Below are positions 1 to 8,905 of a stretch of 64,000 bases of DNA, piece after piece. The DNA is from Pseudomonas sp. LS.1a (GTDB lineage: Bacteria; Pseudomonadota; Gammaproteobacteria; Pseudomonadales; Pseudomonadaceae): contig NZ_CP092827.1 of NCBI RefSeq assembly GCF_022533585.1, positions 1,218,001 through 1,282,000 of the forward strand, in the 5' to 3' direction. Positions within the stretch are counted from its first letter, which is position 1. Each line of letters opens with the position of its first letter. Under the pieces are notes generated by a model. The model saw nothing but the letters and a program-made list of their open reading frames with translations, was not told the DNA's origin and did no database searches. Position numbers and translations under genes: made by a program.

Positions 1-643
1 CGCAGCCAAGCTGCTGCACATCGTGGCGGCCGTGCACCACGCCCTGGGCACCGTCGACCACGCTCAGCGCGCCTTGGGCGCGGGCATGGGCCAGCAGCGC
101 CGGCAGCGGCTGCCAGGTGCCCAGCACGTTGGACAGCTGGCTCACCGCCAGCACCCGGGTGCGTGGGCCGATCAGTTGCAGCGCCTGGTCCAGGTCGATG
201 CGGCCATGGGCATCCAGCGGTAGCACCACCAGGCGCAGGTTGCGCCGGCGCGCCAGCTGTTGCCAGGGCAGCAGGTTGGCATGGTGTTCCAGGGCACTGA
301 CGGCAATTTCGTCACCGGCCTCGAAGCGGTGTTCTAGGCCATAGGCCAGCAGGTTCAGCGCCGAAGTGGCGCCGTGGGTGAAGATGATCTGCCGCGAGTC
401 TGCCGCATTCAGCCAGGCGGCAACCTTGTCGCGGCTGGTTTCGAAGGCCTGGGTTGCCAGTGCGCCGGGCAAGTGCTGGGCTCGGTGCACGTTGGCTGCG
501 CCATGGCCATAGTAATGGCTCAGGGCATCGAGCAGGGCTTGCGGCTTCTGGGTGGTGGCGGCGCTGTCCAGGTAGGTCTGGTGTTGCCGTTGCAGGGCGG
601 CGATGGCGGGAAAATCGGCACGCCAGGGGGAGGGCTGGAACAT
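1..643 (-). CDS. csdA: Cysteine desulfurase, SufS/CsdA type (5' part only)
   Basis: PLP-dependent class V aminotransferase-fold enzyme that takes sulfur from cysteine for Fe-S cluster and other sulfur transfer. The first 214 codons are inside the window; the rest runs off the left edge. The N-terminus (MFQPSPWRADFPAIAAL) leads to the family segments YLDSAATTQKP, FTHGATSALNLLA, EHHANLLPWQ and VVDGAQGVVHG, the last carrying the aspartate that binds the PLP ring nitrogen. The PLP lysine and the active-site cysteine lie outside the window, so activity cannot be judged. It lies downstream of dapD on the same strand, separated by a terminator-like hairpin. The symbol is chosen over sufS because no suf genes are seen and csdA is the usual dapD neighbour in P. 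putida. Confidence 0.88.
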   Translation of the reverse strand, partial: MFQPSPWRADFPAIAALQRQHQTYLDSAATTQKPQALLDALSHYYGHGAANVHRAQHLPGALATQAFETSRDKVAAWLNAADSRQIIFTHGATSALNLLAYGLEHRFEAGDEIAVSALEHHANLLPWQQLARRRNLRLVVLPLDAHGRIDLDQALQLIGPRTRVLAVSQLSNVLGTWQPLPALLAHARAQGALSVVDGAQGVVHGRHDVQQLGC

Positions 644-661
644 GGTCACGGGGCCTGGAAT

Positions 662-694
662 GAAAATCGGGTCTGGCGTGGTGCCAGACCCGAT
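662..694 (-). terminator. Intrinsic terminator after dapD
   Basis: A perfect 12-bp inverted repeat (arms 666-677 and 683-694, ATCGGGTCTGGC / GCCAGACCCGAT) with a 5-base loop. Read on the minus strand it is followed by TTTT (665-662). It lies about 70 bases after the dapD stop and about 20 bases before the csdA start, so csdA must rely on readthrough or its own promoter. Confidence 0.7.
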
Positions 695-763
695 CTTAAC
701 ATTTCAAACGCTGAGAATCCGCTGTTGGCGAGCAAGCTCGCGCTTACAGGGGCTGAAGGATTC

Positions 764-1798
764 TCAGTTGTGCGCGTGCAGCGCCTCGTTCAGCTCGATG
801 GCCGACTTGTGGGTCTTGCACTCCACCGCGCCGTTCAGCGAGTTGCGGCGGAACAGCAGGTCGGTCTGGCCGGCCAGGTCACGGGCCTTGACCACTTTGA
901 CCAGCTGGTTGTTCTCGTCCAGCAGGTTCACCTTGGTACCGGCGGTGATGTACAGGCCGGCTTCGACGGTGTTGCGGTCACCCAGCGGAATGCCGATACC
1001 GGCGTTGGCGCCGATCAGGCAGCCTTCGCCAACCTTGATGACGATGTTGCCGCCGCCGGACAGGGTGCCCATGGTCGAGCAGCCGCCGCCCAGGTCCGAG
1101 CCCTTGCCGACGAACACGCCAGCGGAAACGCGGCCTTCGATCATGCCCGGGCCTTCGGTGCCAGCGTTAAAGTTGACGAAGCCTTCGTGCATGATGGTGG
1201 TGCCTTCGCCGATGTAGGCGCCCAGGCGCACACGGGCGGTGTCGGCGATACGCACGCCGGCCGGGACCACGTAGTCGGTCATTTTCGGGAACTTGTCCAC
1301 CGAGAACACTTCCAGCAGCTCGCCCTTCAGACGCGCTTCCAGTTGCAGTTCGGCCAGTTCGGCCAGGTCGACCGCGCCCTGGTTGGTCCAGGCCACGTTC
1401 GGCAGCAGCGGGAAGATGCCGGCCAGGCTCAGGCCGTGCGGCTTGACCAGGCGGTGCGACAGCAGGTGCAGCTTGAGGTAGGCCTCTGGGGTCGAGGTCA
1501 GTGCGGCGTCTTCGGCCAGCAGGGTGGCGACCAGCGGCTTGTGGCTTTCAGCCAGGCGGGTCAGCAGGGCGGCCTGGGCGGCATCCACACCCTTCACGGC
1601 TTCGGCCAGTTGCGCGGCCTGGGCGTTGCTGAAGGCGATGGCCTGGTTGCCACCTTGGTAACCGAGAACAGGGGCTACCGCGGCGACCAGTTCGGCGCTC
1701 GGGTTGAGCAGCGGTTGTGCGTAGAACACTTCCAGCCAGGCGCCCTGGCGGTTCTGGGAGCCGACACCGAAGGCCAGGCTGAACAGGGTATTGGACAT
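764..1798 (-). CDS. dapD: 2,3,4,5-tetrahydropyridine-2,6-dicarboxylate N-succinyltransferase
   Basis: Succinylates tetrahydrodipicolinate with succinyl-CoA in the lysine/diaminopimelate pathway, feeding lysine and peptidoglycan synthesis in the cytoplasm. The 344-residue product is of the long Pseudomonas DapD form. The C-terminal half (about residues 180-310) is a left-handed beta-helix of hexapeptide repeats, with segments such as GVRIADTARVRLGAYIGEGT and GGGNIVIKVGEGCLIGANAG. The frame is open for 30 more codons upstream, but MSNTLFSLAFG is the family N-terminus and an AGGTAAT element precedes this ATG. It follows the ArsC-like gene closely on the same strand and probably shares its transcript. 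DapC, the next enzyme of the pathway, is encoded at 4.9-6.1 kb. Confidence 0.96.
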   Translation of the reverse strand: MSNTLFSLAFGVGSQNRQGAWLEVFYAQPLLNPSAELVAAVAPVLGYQGGNQAIAFSNAQAAQLAEAVKGVDAAQAALLTRLAESHKPLVATLLAEDAALTSTPEAYLKLHLLSHRLVKPHGLSLAGIFPLLPNVAWTNQGAVDLAELAELQLEARLKGELLEVFSVDKFPKMTDYVVPAGVRIADTARVRLGAYIGEGTTIMHEGFVNFNAGTEGPGMIEGRVSAGVFVGKGSDLGGGCSTMGTLSGGGNIVIKVGEGCLIGANAGIGIPLGDRNTVEAGLYITAGTKVNLLDENNQLVKVVKARDLAGQTDLLFRRNSLNGAVECKTHKSAIELNEALHAHN

Positions 1799-1829
1799 GT
1801 GATTACCTCGTGCGAAATAGGGTAGGGGC

Positions 1830-2177
1830 TCAGGCCAGGGCAGCGGCGTACAGGTCAGGCTTGAAGCCGACCAGGGTACGCGCGCCAAGGTCGAGCACCG
1901 GGCGCTTGATCATCGACGGCTGGGCCAGCATCAGCTCGACGGCCTTGGCCTGGTCGAGGTCGGCCTTGCTGGCGTCGTCCAGCTTGCGGAAGGTGGTGCC
2001 GGCACGGTTGAGGATGACTTCCCAGCCGTGTTCGTCGCACCAGCGGTTCAGGCTGTCACGGTCGATGCCTTGGGTCTTGTAGTCGTGGAATTCGTAGGCA
2101 ATGGCCTGGTCTTCGAGCCAGGTACGTGCCTTCTTCATGGTGTCACAGGCTTTGATGCCGTAGAGCGTGTAGGTCAT
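1830..2177 (-). CDS. ArsC/Spx-family reductase (YffB-like)
   Basis: A 115-residue thioredoxin-fold protein of the arsenate reductase (ArsC)/Spx superfamily. It starts MTYTLYGIKACDTMKKAR, with the redox cysteine at position 11, and contains the DYKTQGIDRDSLNRW and MIKRPVLDLG stretches typical of this group. Members next to dapD are annotated ArsC-like, but arsenate reduction is not shown; a glutathione-dependent thiol reductase role is as likely. An in-frame ATG three codons upstream (2186) is an alternative start. The dapD start is 31 bases downstream on the same strand, which suggests an arsC-like/dapD operon. Confidence 0.85.
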   Translation of the reverse strand: MTYTLYGIKACDTMKKARTWLEDQAIAYEFHDYKTQGIDRDSLNRWCDEHGWEVILNRAGTTFRKLDDASKADLDQAKAVELMLAQPSMIKRPVLDLGARTLVGFKPDLYAAALA

Positions 2178-2303
2178 TGTGTGCATTGGGGATCACAGGC
2201 GGCCCCAACCTCTCCGTTTTCCGATTTCAGTCGCGGGATTATGCGGGAACGATCCTCGCGGCGCCACGCCCGTGGTGCCCATGTTTACTGATCAAGGTAT
2301 GTC

Positions 2304-2603
2304 TCAAGCGACCAGGCGCTGTACCGAACCGATGATCTTGTCACCGTGTTGCTGTTCAGCGGTGCGCAGATCGAAGGCGGTCTGCAGGTTGAGCCAGAAC
2401 TCGGGGGTGGTGTCCAGGCAGATGGACAGGCGCAGCGCCATGTCGGCGGAAACACCGCCCCGTTCACGCAGGATGTTGTTGACGGTTGGTGTGGCAACCC
2501 CTAGCGCCCGGGCCAGTGCCGCGGCGCTGAAACCCATCTCTTTCTGGAAGTCCTCACGCAGGACTTCTCCGGGATGAATCGGACGCATACCGTTCTTGAG
2601 CAT
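2304..2603 (-). CDS. graA: Antitoxin GraA (HigA family, XRE helix-turn-helix)
   Basis: A 99-residue antitoxin and DNA-binding autoregulator of the HigA/VapI family. The motif HPGEVLREDF near the N-terminus and a helix-turn-helix around residues 25-45 (AAALARALGVATPTVNNILR) mark the family. It lies 8 bases downstream of the toxin gene on the same strand. This toxin-first order is typical of higBA/graTA and the reverse of most toxin-antitoxin pairs. From my knowledge of P. putida GraTA, GraA neutralises GraT and represses the operon through the palindrome seen here at 2903-2919. The sequence looks intact. Confidence 0.9.
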   Translation of the reverse strand: MLKNGMRPIHPGEVLREDFQKEMGFSAAALARALGVATPTVNNILRERGGVSADMALRLSICLDTTPEFWLNLQTAFDLRTAEQQHGDKIIGSVQRLVA

Positions 2604-2611
2604 GATGCACC

Positions 2612-2890
2612 TCAGTGGTAATCGACAATTTCAACGTTAATCGGCCCGTTGTCGGTCCAGATAAAGCACAGGCGCCATTGGTCATTGACACGGATACTGT
2701 GCTGGCCTGCTCGGTTGCCGCTCAATGCCTCGAGACGGTTGCCAGGTGGCGACCGAAGGTCTCGCAGCTCTGTTGCGGCATCGAGCATGGCCAGTTTGCG
2801 TTCCGCAACTGACTTGATATCTGACCAACGCCGTGTCTTTCCATGAGTAAAAAGTGCTTCCGTGTCGGCACAGCTAAAGCTTCGAATCAT
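2612..2890 (-). CDS. graT: Toxin GraT (HigB/RelE family ribonuclease)
   Basis: A 92-residue RelE-superfamily toxin, a ribosome-linked mRNA interferase in HigB relatives. Visible family features are the basic stretch KTRRWSDIKSVAERKLA, the segment LEALSGNRAGQHSIRVNDQW and the C-terminal IVDYH. Its close match to remembered P. putida GraT and its position upstream of a HigA-type antitoxin support the name. GraT is known in P. putida as a chromosomal toxin that slows growth at low temperature and disturbs ribosome biogenesis. It is the first gene of the operon, read from a promoter at 2925-2952. Confidence 0.9.
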   Translation of the reverse strand: MIRSFSCADTEALFTHGKTRRWSDIKSVAERKLAMLDAATELRDLRSPPGNRLEALSGNRAGQHSIRVNDQWRLCFIWTDNGPINVEIVDYH

Positions 2891-2902
2891 GAGGCTGAAT
2901 GC

Positions 2903-2952
2903 TTAACGTTATTCGTTAAGGTTGATTATACGACGGGATCCCAGCAGTTCAA
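2903..2952 (-). promoter_or_regulatory. graTA promoter and GraA operator
   Basis: On the minus strand a -35 TTGAAC (2952-2947), a 16-base spacer and a perfect -10 TATAAT (2930-2925) precede graT. The palindrome TTAACGTTATTCGTTAA (2903-2919) sits just downstream at the predicted transcription start. It matches the GraA operator I recall for P. putida. Binding there would block transcription, giving autorepression. Confidence 0.8.
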
Positions 2953-3136
2953 GCCTGACTAGCGCAAGATGCTCGCCAACGTCAGTCACGTGCTGGGTAT
3001 CATCATGTTACATATTCATCCGCCACCTGCGACTATCGTGCAGCGGCCCCGAATCGCCCATCGCCGCTAACATATTGTTTCAATGGCGATGTTTCGCCTT
3101 GTTGTCGTTTCTGGTTCACAAAGGAAGCTTTCCCGG

Positions 3137-4783
3137 ATGCAGTCCGCCTACACCGTCCTCATCCTGCTGACGCTGGTCAGCGTGTCGAAGCTGGTCGGCC
3201 GCATGATTCCGCTGCCCTTGCCACTGGTACAGATCGCCGCCGGCGCCTTGCTGGCGTGGCCGACGCTGGGCCTGCATGTGGCCCTGGACCCCGAGTTGTT
3301 CCTGTTCCTGTTCCTGCCGCCGTTGCTGTTCGCCGACGGCTGGCGCATTCCCAAGCGCGAGTTGTGGCGCATTCGCGGGCCGGTGGTAGCGCTGGCCGTG
3401 GGCCTGGTGCTGTTTACCGTGGTCGGAGCCGGTTACTTCATTCACTGGCTGCTGCCGAGCATCCCGCTGCCAGTGGCCTTCGCCCTGGCTGCCGTGTTGT
3501 CGCCGACCGACGCCGTGGCGGTTTCGGCCATTACCCAGGACCGCCTGCCCACCCCGCTGATGCACATGCTCCAGGGCGAGGCCCTGATGAACGATGCCTC
3601 GGGCCTGGTGACCTTCAAGTTCGCCCTGGCAGCGGCGATCACCGGGGTATTCTCGCTGACCGACGCCAGCTTCAGCTTCGTTCTGGTCGCCCTGGGCGGC
3701 CTGGCGGTGGGTGTGGCCCTGAGCTGGTTGATCGGCCGCTTGCGCGCGTGGATGATCGCCCGCGGCTGGGACGACCCGGCCACCCACGTGGTGTTCATGT
3801 TACTGCTGCCGTTCGCTGCCTACGTACTGGCCGAGCGCCTGGGTGTGTCGGGCATTCTTTCGGCGGTGGCGGCCGGCATGATGCAGAGCTGGCTCGACCT
3901 GCTGCCACGGCAGACCAGTACGCGCCTGCTCAACCGCAGCGTGTGGTCGCTGCTGGAGTTCGCTTTCAACGGTCTGATCTTCCTGCTGCTGGGCCTGCAA
4001 CTGCCGGACATCATCAAGGCCGTGGTCAGCCATGAACCCACCGTCTGGCCGACCCTGGCCTGGCGCTGCCTGGACGTGGTGGCGATCTTTGTGGCGCTGA
4101 TCTTGCTGCGGTTCATCTGGGTGCAGAGCATCTGGCGCTCGATCGGTGTGGTACGCCGCTGGCGCGGCAAGCCGGCGCTGGTGCTGATGCCCACGGCGCG
4201 TTCCTGCTGGTTGCTGACCCTGGGCGGTGTGCGTGGTGCGGTCACCCTGGCCGGCGTGATGTCGATCCCGTTGCTGATGGGAGCAGGCAAGGCCTTCCCG
4301 GAGCGTGACCTGCTGATCTTCATTGCGGCCGGGGTGATCCTGCTGTCGTTGATCAGTGCCTGTATCGCGCTGCCGCTGCTGCTGCGCGGGGTGACCAAGA
4401 GCCCGGACGAGCGTTTGCACCAGGAAGTGCAGGAGGCCTGGCGGCGCACGGCCGAGGCGGCAATCCATGCGCTGGAGGCAGAGGAAGTGATCGACAGCAA
4501 TGCGCCACAGGATGCCGCGCAGGCGACCTTGGCAACCGAGTTGAAGGCGCGCTTGATGGCTGAGTACCGGGATGAGCTGGACAGCTACAATGACAGCGCC
4601 GAGGCCAAGGCCCTGGCTGAACAGATGGATTTGCTGGAGCGGCGTTTGCGCCTGCGTGCGCTACGGGCTCAGCGGCTGGAGCTGTATGAGCTGCACCGCA
4701 AGCATCTGGTGGGGGATGAAGTGGTGCGGCAGGTGCTGGGGGAGCTGGATATGAGTGAGGCAAACCTAGGGTCGGTCAGGTAG
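3137..4783 (+). CDS. Na+/H+ antiporter, CPA1 (NhaP) family
   Basis: A 548-residue inner-membrane cation/proton antiporter. The N-terminal 400 residues are a run of hydrophobic segments with the CPA1 signatures FLFLPPLLFADGWRI, LSPTDAVAVSAI and GEALMNDASGLVTFKFALA; the acidic ND pair in the last is the usual ion-binding site. A charged cytoplasmic C-terminal tail of about 130 residues, rich in Glu, Arg and Leu, follows. The start was chosen at MQSAYTV because AAGGAAG (3121-3127) lies 9 bases upstream; an in-frame ATG at 3083 lacks a site. It is read away from graTA and ends before a REP pair. Ion preference (Na+, K+ or Li+) cannot be told from sequence. Confidence 0.9.
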   Translation: MQSAYTVLILLTLVSVSKLVGRMIPLPLPLVQIAAGALLAWPTLGLHVALDPELFLFLFLPPLLFADGWRIPKRELWRIRGPVVALAVGLVLFTVVGAGYFIHWLLPSIPLPVAFALAAVLSPTDAVAVSAITQDRLPTPLMHMLQGEALMNDASGLVTFKFALAAAITGVFSLTDASFSFVLVALGGLAVGVALSWLIGRLRAWMIARGWDDPATHVVFMLLLPFAAYVLAERLGVSGILSAVAAGMMQSWLDLLPRQTSTRLLNRSVWSLLEFAFNGLIFLLLGLQLPDIIKAVVSHEPTVWPTLAWRCLDVVAIFVALILLRFIWVQSIWRSIGVVRRWRGKPALVLMPTARSCWLLTLGGVRGAVTLAGVMSIPLLMGAGKAFPERDLLIFIAAGVILLSLISACIALPLLLRGVTKSPDERLHQEVQEAWRRTAEAAIHALEAEEVIDSNAPQDAAQATLATELKARLMAEYRDELDSYNDSAEAKALAEQMDLLERRLRLRALRAQRLELYELHRKHLVGDEVVRQVLGELDMSEANLGSVR

Positions 4784-4807
4784 ACCGCAGGGGGCCGCTT
4801 CGCGGCC

Positions 4808-4893
4808 CTGTGGGAGCGGGTTTACCCGCGAATCAGGCGACGCGGTGCATGGCACCGGCAGTGCCGGTGTTCGCGGGTAAACCCGCTCCCACT
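4808..4893. repeat. REP pair (inverted)
   Basis: Two P. putida-type REP palindromes in opposite orientation (about 4808-4832 and 4870-4893, core GCGGGTTTACCCGC), joined by a short GC-rich linker. They fill the gap between the convergent antiporter and dapC genes. The whole can fold into one long cruciform and could end transcription from both sides. Confidence 0.85.
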
Positions 4894-4934
4894 GGCACTG
4901 CACAACACTCAAGAATTGTACGGCCCCTGTCGAA

Positions 4935-6131
4935 TCAGCGGTTCTGCAGGAATGCGCGAATCCGCTCCGCCGCCTCGATGCACTCGGCCAACGGTGCAAC
5001 CAGCGCCATGCGCACGCGGCCGGCGCCCGGGTTCACGCCATCCACTTCACGCGACAGGTACGACCCCGGCACCACCGTCACATGCTGGGCCTCGAACAGG
5101 TCGCGGGTAAACTCGGCATCGCCGCCGGGTACCTTGGCCCACAGGTAGAAGCTGCCATCCGGACGCTGCACGTCCAGCACCGGCTGCAGGATATCCAGCA
5201 CGGCATCGTACTTGGCGCGGTACTGGTCGCGGTTCTCGCGTACATGCGCCTCGTCCTGCCAGGCGGCGATGCTGGCCAGCTGGGTTTGTACCGGCATGGC
5301 GCAGCCGTGGTAGGTACGGTACAGCAGGAACGGCTTGATGATCTCGGCATCACCGGCGACGAAGCCCGAGCGCAGGCCCGGCAGGTTGGAGCGCTTGGAC
5401 AGGCTATGGAAAACCACGCAGCGCTTGAAGTCGCTGCGGCCCAGTTCCGCACAGGCCGTCAGCAGGCCCGGTGGCGGGGCGTCCTCGTCGAAGTACAGCT
5501 CGCTGTAGCACTCGTCGGCGGCAATCACGAAGTCGTGCTCGTCGGCCAGGGCGATCAGCTTCTTCAGGGTGGCCATCGGCACCAGTGCGCCGGTGGGGTT
5601 GCCCGGCGAGCACAGGAACAGGATCTGGCAGCGCTTCCACACTTCAGCCGGCACGGCGTCGAAGTCGGGGTTGAAACCGTTGCTTTCCAGGCACGGCAGG
5701 TAGTGCGGGGTGGCACCGGCCAGCAGGGCTGCGCCTTCGTAGATCTGGTAGAACGGATTGGGGCTGACCACCAGGCCGTCATCGGCGCGGTTGACCACGG
5801 CCTGGGTGAAGGCGAACAGCGCTTCACGGGTGCCGTTGACCGGCAGGATGTGGCGGTCGGCGTCCAGCCAGCCGGCCGGTACGCCAAAGCGCCGCTCGCA
5901 CCACTGGCCAATGGCCTGGCGCAGGGCCGGCAGGCCGATGGTGCTTGGGTACACCGCCAGCTTGTCGAGGTTGTCGGCCATGGCCTGGGCGACGAACGCC
6001 GGCGATTCGTGCTTCGGCTCACCGATCGACAGGGCGATGGCGCGTTTGTCCGCCGCAGGCTTCACGCTGCCCAGCAGGGCGCGAAGCTTCTCGAACGGAT
6101 AGGGCTGAAGCTGGGTCAAGGCATGGTTCAT
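4935..6131 (-). CDS. dapC: N-succinyldiaminopimelate aminotransferase
   Basis: Class I/II PLP aminotransferase of 398 residues that makes N-succinyl-LL-diaminopimelate from the keto precursor in lysine and cell-wall synthesis. It starts MNHALTQLQPYPFEKLRALL, as DapC proteins do. The PLP Schiff-base lysine is K246 in FHSLSKRSNLPGLRSG, and SPGNPTG (around residue 175) and AADECYSELYF are the usual cofactor segments. It is the last gene of the minus-strand cluster map-glnD-dapC, 30 bases after the glnD stop. The dapD-glnD neighbourhood supports DapC over other aminotransferases. Confidence 0.94.
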   Translation of the reverse strand: MNHALTQLQPYPFEKLRALLGSVKPAADKRAIALSIGEPKHESPAFVAQAMADNLDKLAVYPSTIGLPALRQAIGQWCERRFGVPAGWLDADRHILPVNGTREALFAFTQAVVNRADDGLVVSPNPFYQIYEGAALLAGATPHYLPCLESNGFNPDFDAVPAEVWKRCQILFLCSPGNPTGALVPMATLKKLIALADEHDFVIAADECYSELYFDEDAPPPGLLTACAELGRSDFKRCVVFHSLSKRSNLPGLRSGFVAGDAEIIKPFLLYRTYHGCAMPVQTQLASIAAWQDEAHVRENRDQYRAKYDAVLDILQPVLDVQRPDGSFYLWAKVPGGDAEFTRDLFEAQHVTVVPGSYLSREVDGVNPGAGRVRMALVAPLAECIEAAERIRAFLQNR

Positions 6132-6161
6132 CGGCGCAAGGTCTCGTCAATCGTCTAGTCG

Positions 6162-8864
6162 TTAAAAGGTCACGCGGGTAGGGCTGGCATCGCTGGCCTG
6201 GCCGGCCTGCAGCTGCTGGACGATGGCCTCCTGCAGGCGGCTGCACAGCTGTGGGTCGGACAGCGGCTGGTTGTCGGCATCGGTGATGAAGAACACGTCT
6301 TCCACCCGCTCGCCGAGGGTGGCGATCTTGGCGTTCTGCAGCGACAGGTCGAACTCCAGGAAGATCCGCCCCAGCCGGGCCAGCAGGCCTGGGCGGTCGG
6401 GTGCGGTGATTTCGAGGATGGTCACCGGTCGCTGGGCATCGTTGAGGATGGTCACCTGCGGCGGGAAGTCGAAGTGCTTGAGCTGGCGCGGCACCCGACG
6501 CTGGATGATGGTCGGGTAGTCCTCGGGGTTGCGCAGCGCTTCGGTCAGGCCGTCGCGAATCTGCTTGACCCGCTGCGGGTTGTCGCCGATCGAGCCGCCG
6601 TCGTTGTCCAGCACGATGTAGGTGTCGAGGGTGAACTGGCTGCTCGAGGTGATGATCCGCGCGTCATGAATGTTCAGGTTCAGCTGCGACATGGCCGCCA
6701 CCGTCACGGCGAAGAAGTCGTGCTGGTCGGGGGCGTAGATGAAGATCTGCGTGCCGCCCTCGAACTCGCGCTGAGTGGTTTCCTTGATCAGCACCAGCGG
6801 CCCGCCATCGGCCGGCTGCTGGAGTATCGCGTCACTGTGCCAGGCCACGTCGGCAGCGGTGTGCTTGAGGAAGTAGTCATCGCCCAGCTGTGACCACAGC
6901 TGCTCGACGTCGTCCGGGTCGGTGCCTTCGCGCACCAGGATGTCCAGCGCCGCCGATTGGGTCTGGCGAATCTGTTCTTCGCGGTCCAGCGGGTTTTCCA
7001 GGCCACGGCGCAGGGCGCGCTTGGTCTCGGTGTACAGCTGGCGCAGCAGGCTGGCCCGCCACGAGTTCCACAGGCTGGGGTTGGTGGCGTTGATATCGGC
7101 CACGGTCAGCACGTACAGGTAGTCCAGGCGCGTCTCGTCACCCACGTGCAGGGCAAAGTCGTTGATCACCTGCGGGTCGGACAGGTCCTTGCGCTGGGCG
7201 GTGGTCGACATCACCAGGTGGTTCTGCACCAGCCAGACGATCAGCCGGCTGTCCCAGGCGGGCAACTGGTGGCGTTCGCAGAACTTCTTCGCATCCACCG
7301 CACCCAGCTCGGAATGGTCGCCCTGGCGGCCCTTGCCGATGTCGTGATACAGGCCGGCCAGGTAGATCAGCTCGGGCTTGGGCAGGCGGCCCATGAGCTT
7401 GCTGGCCAGCGGGAATTTCTCGGACACCGGCGTGTATTGCAGCTTGCGCAGGTGCTTGATGAGGTTGAGGGTGTGTGCATCGACCGTATAGATGTGGAAC
7501 AGGTCGTGCTGCATCTGCCCGACGATCAGGCCGAACTCCGGCAGGTAGCGGCCAAGGATGCCGTAGCGGTTCATCCGCCGCAGGTTGCGGTGAATGCCGA
7601 TTTCGCACTTGAACAGCTCGATGAACAGGCTGGTGTTGCGGATATCGGTGCGGAAGGTGTCGTCGATCAGGTGGCGGTGCTCGCGCAGCAGCCGCACGGT
7701 ATCGGCACGTACACCCTTGATCTCGGGGTGCTGGGCCATCAGCACGAAGATTTCCAGCATGGCGAACGGCGTGCGCTTGAACACGTTCGGCCTGGTCGCT
7801 TCTATATATCCGTCATGCAGGCGGAAGCGCGCATTCAGCGGCTGGGTGGTGCCGCTGTCGTCATCGGCGAGGATGACCTCCTCGAAGTGCTGGATGATCA
7901 GGTCGCACAGCTGACTGATGCTCATCACCACCCGGTAGTACTGCTGCATGAACTGCTCGATCGCCCGCTTGGGGTTGTCGTCGCTGTAGCCCAGCAGTGC
8001 GGCGATGCTGCGCTGGTGGTCGAACAGCAGACGGTCCTCGGCGCGCCCTGCAAGCATGTGCAAGGCGTAGCGCACCTTCCACAGGAAGTCCTGGGACGAG
8101 GCCAGCAGCTCGTTCTCGCTTTCCAGCAGGAAACCTTCGCCGGCCAGCGCATGCAGGTTGAGGGTGCCGTACTGGCGGCGGGCCACCCACAGCACTGTCT
8201 GGATGTCGCGCAGGCCACCGGGCGAACCTTTCACATTGGGTTCGAGGTTGTACTCGGTGTCGTTGTACTTGTGGTGGCGGGCCTTGAGTTCGGCTCGCTT
8301 GGCCAGGAAGAAGTCCTTGCTCGGCCACATCTGCGCAGTGCTGGTCACCTCCAGCATGTGCTGGCGCAGGGTCTCGGGGCCGGCAATGGTGCGGCTTTCC
8401 ATCAGGTTGGTGATGACCGTCAGGTCAGCGCGGGCCTGTTCGGCGCACTCGTCGACGGTGCGCACGCTCTGGCCCACTTCCAGGCCGATGTCCCACAGCA
8501 GGGTGAGAAACCGCTCGATGGCGTCGCGGTACTGCTCATGCTCGGCAGCGCCCAGCAAAATCAGCAGGTCGATGTCCGAATGCGGGTGCAGTTCACCACG
8601 CCCGTAGCCACCCACCGCGACCAGGGCGATGCCGCTGTGGTCGCCCCAGTCGAACTGGTTCCAGGCCTGTTGCAGGATATTGTCGACGAGCCAGGCGCGG
8701 GCTTCGATCAGCGGGCGGATTTCGCTGCCACTACGGAAACGTTTGTCGAGCACCTCGCCGGCCTGGCGGATGGCTTTCTTGAAGGCGGCGATGGGGCTCG
8801 CCTTGAGGGCCAGTTCCGCCTGGAACTGGCCGCGGTCGAACAGCTCGGGGTCCACCTGGGGCAT
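6162..8864 (-). CDS. glnD: Bifunctional PII uridylyltransferase/uridylyl-removing enzyme
   Basis: The nitrogen sensor that adds UMP to PII (GlnB/GlnK) under nitrogen limitation and removes it when glutamine is high. The 900-residue protein has the full family layout. A nucleotidyltransferase domain carries [15 protein letters not shown] (residues 85-99). An HD phosphohydrolase domain carries [17 protein letters not shown] in the middle. Two C-terminal ACT domains follow, including [20 protein letters not shown] and [17 protein letters not shown]. No missing catalytic residue is evident. It sits between map and dapC on the same strand, the common Pseudomonas order. Confidence 0.96.
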   Translation of the reverse strand: MPQVDPELFDRGQFQAELALKASPIAAFKKAIRQAGEVLDKRFRSGSEIRPLIEARAWLVDNILQQAWNQFDWGDHSGIALVAVGGYGRGELHPHSDIDLLILLGAAEHEQYRDAIERFLTLLWDIGLEVGQSVRTVDECAEQARADLTVITNLMESRTIAGPETLRQHMLEVTSTAQMWPSKDFFLAKRAELKARHHKYNDTEYNLEPNVKGSPGGLRDIQTVLWVARRQYGTLNLHALAGEGFLLESENELLASSQDFLWKVRYALHMLAGRAEDRLLFDHQRSIAALLGYSDDNPKRAIEQFMQQYYRVVMSISQLCDLIIQHFEEVILADDDSGTTQPLNARFRLHDGYIEATRPNVFKRTPFAMLEIFVLMAQHPEIKGVRADTVRLLREHRHLIDDTFRTDIRNTSLFIELFKCEIGIHRNLRRMNRYGILGRYLPEFGLIVGQMQHDLFHIYTVDAHTLNLIKHLRKLQYTPVSEKFPLASKLMGRLPKPELIYLAGLYHDIGKGRQGDHSELGAVDAKKFCERHQLPAWDSRLIVWLVQNHLVMSTTAQRKDLSDPQVINDFALHVGDETRLDYLYVLTVADINATNPSLWNSWRASLLRQLYTETKRALRRGLENPLDREEQIRQTQSAALDILVREGTDPDDVEQLWSQLGDDYFLKHTAADVAWHSDAILQQPADGGPLVLIKETTQREFEGGTQIFIYAPDQHDFFAVTVAAMSQLNLNIHDARIITSSSQFTLDTYIVLDNDGGSIGDNPQRVKQIRDGLTEALRNPEDYPTIIQRRVPRQLKHFDFPPQVTILNDAQRPVTILEITAPDRPGLLARLGRIFLEFDLSLQNAKIATLGERVEDVFFITDADNQPLSDPQLCSRLQEAIVQQLQAGQASDASPTRVTF

Positions 8865-8905
8865 CGCGTCACGTTCCTGTCGTGGGTTGGCCTGTGGGAG
8901 TGCGC

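Noticed and set aside
374..1825. Long open frame on the plus strand opposite dapD
   Set aside because: Shadow of a GC-rich gene. The protein is Gly/Gln/His-rich with no domain, and dapD on the other strand is unmistakable.
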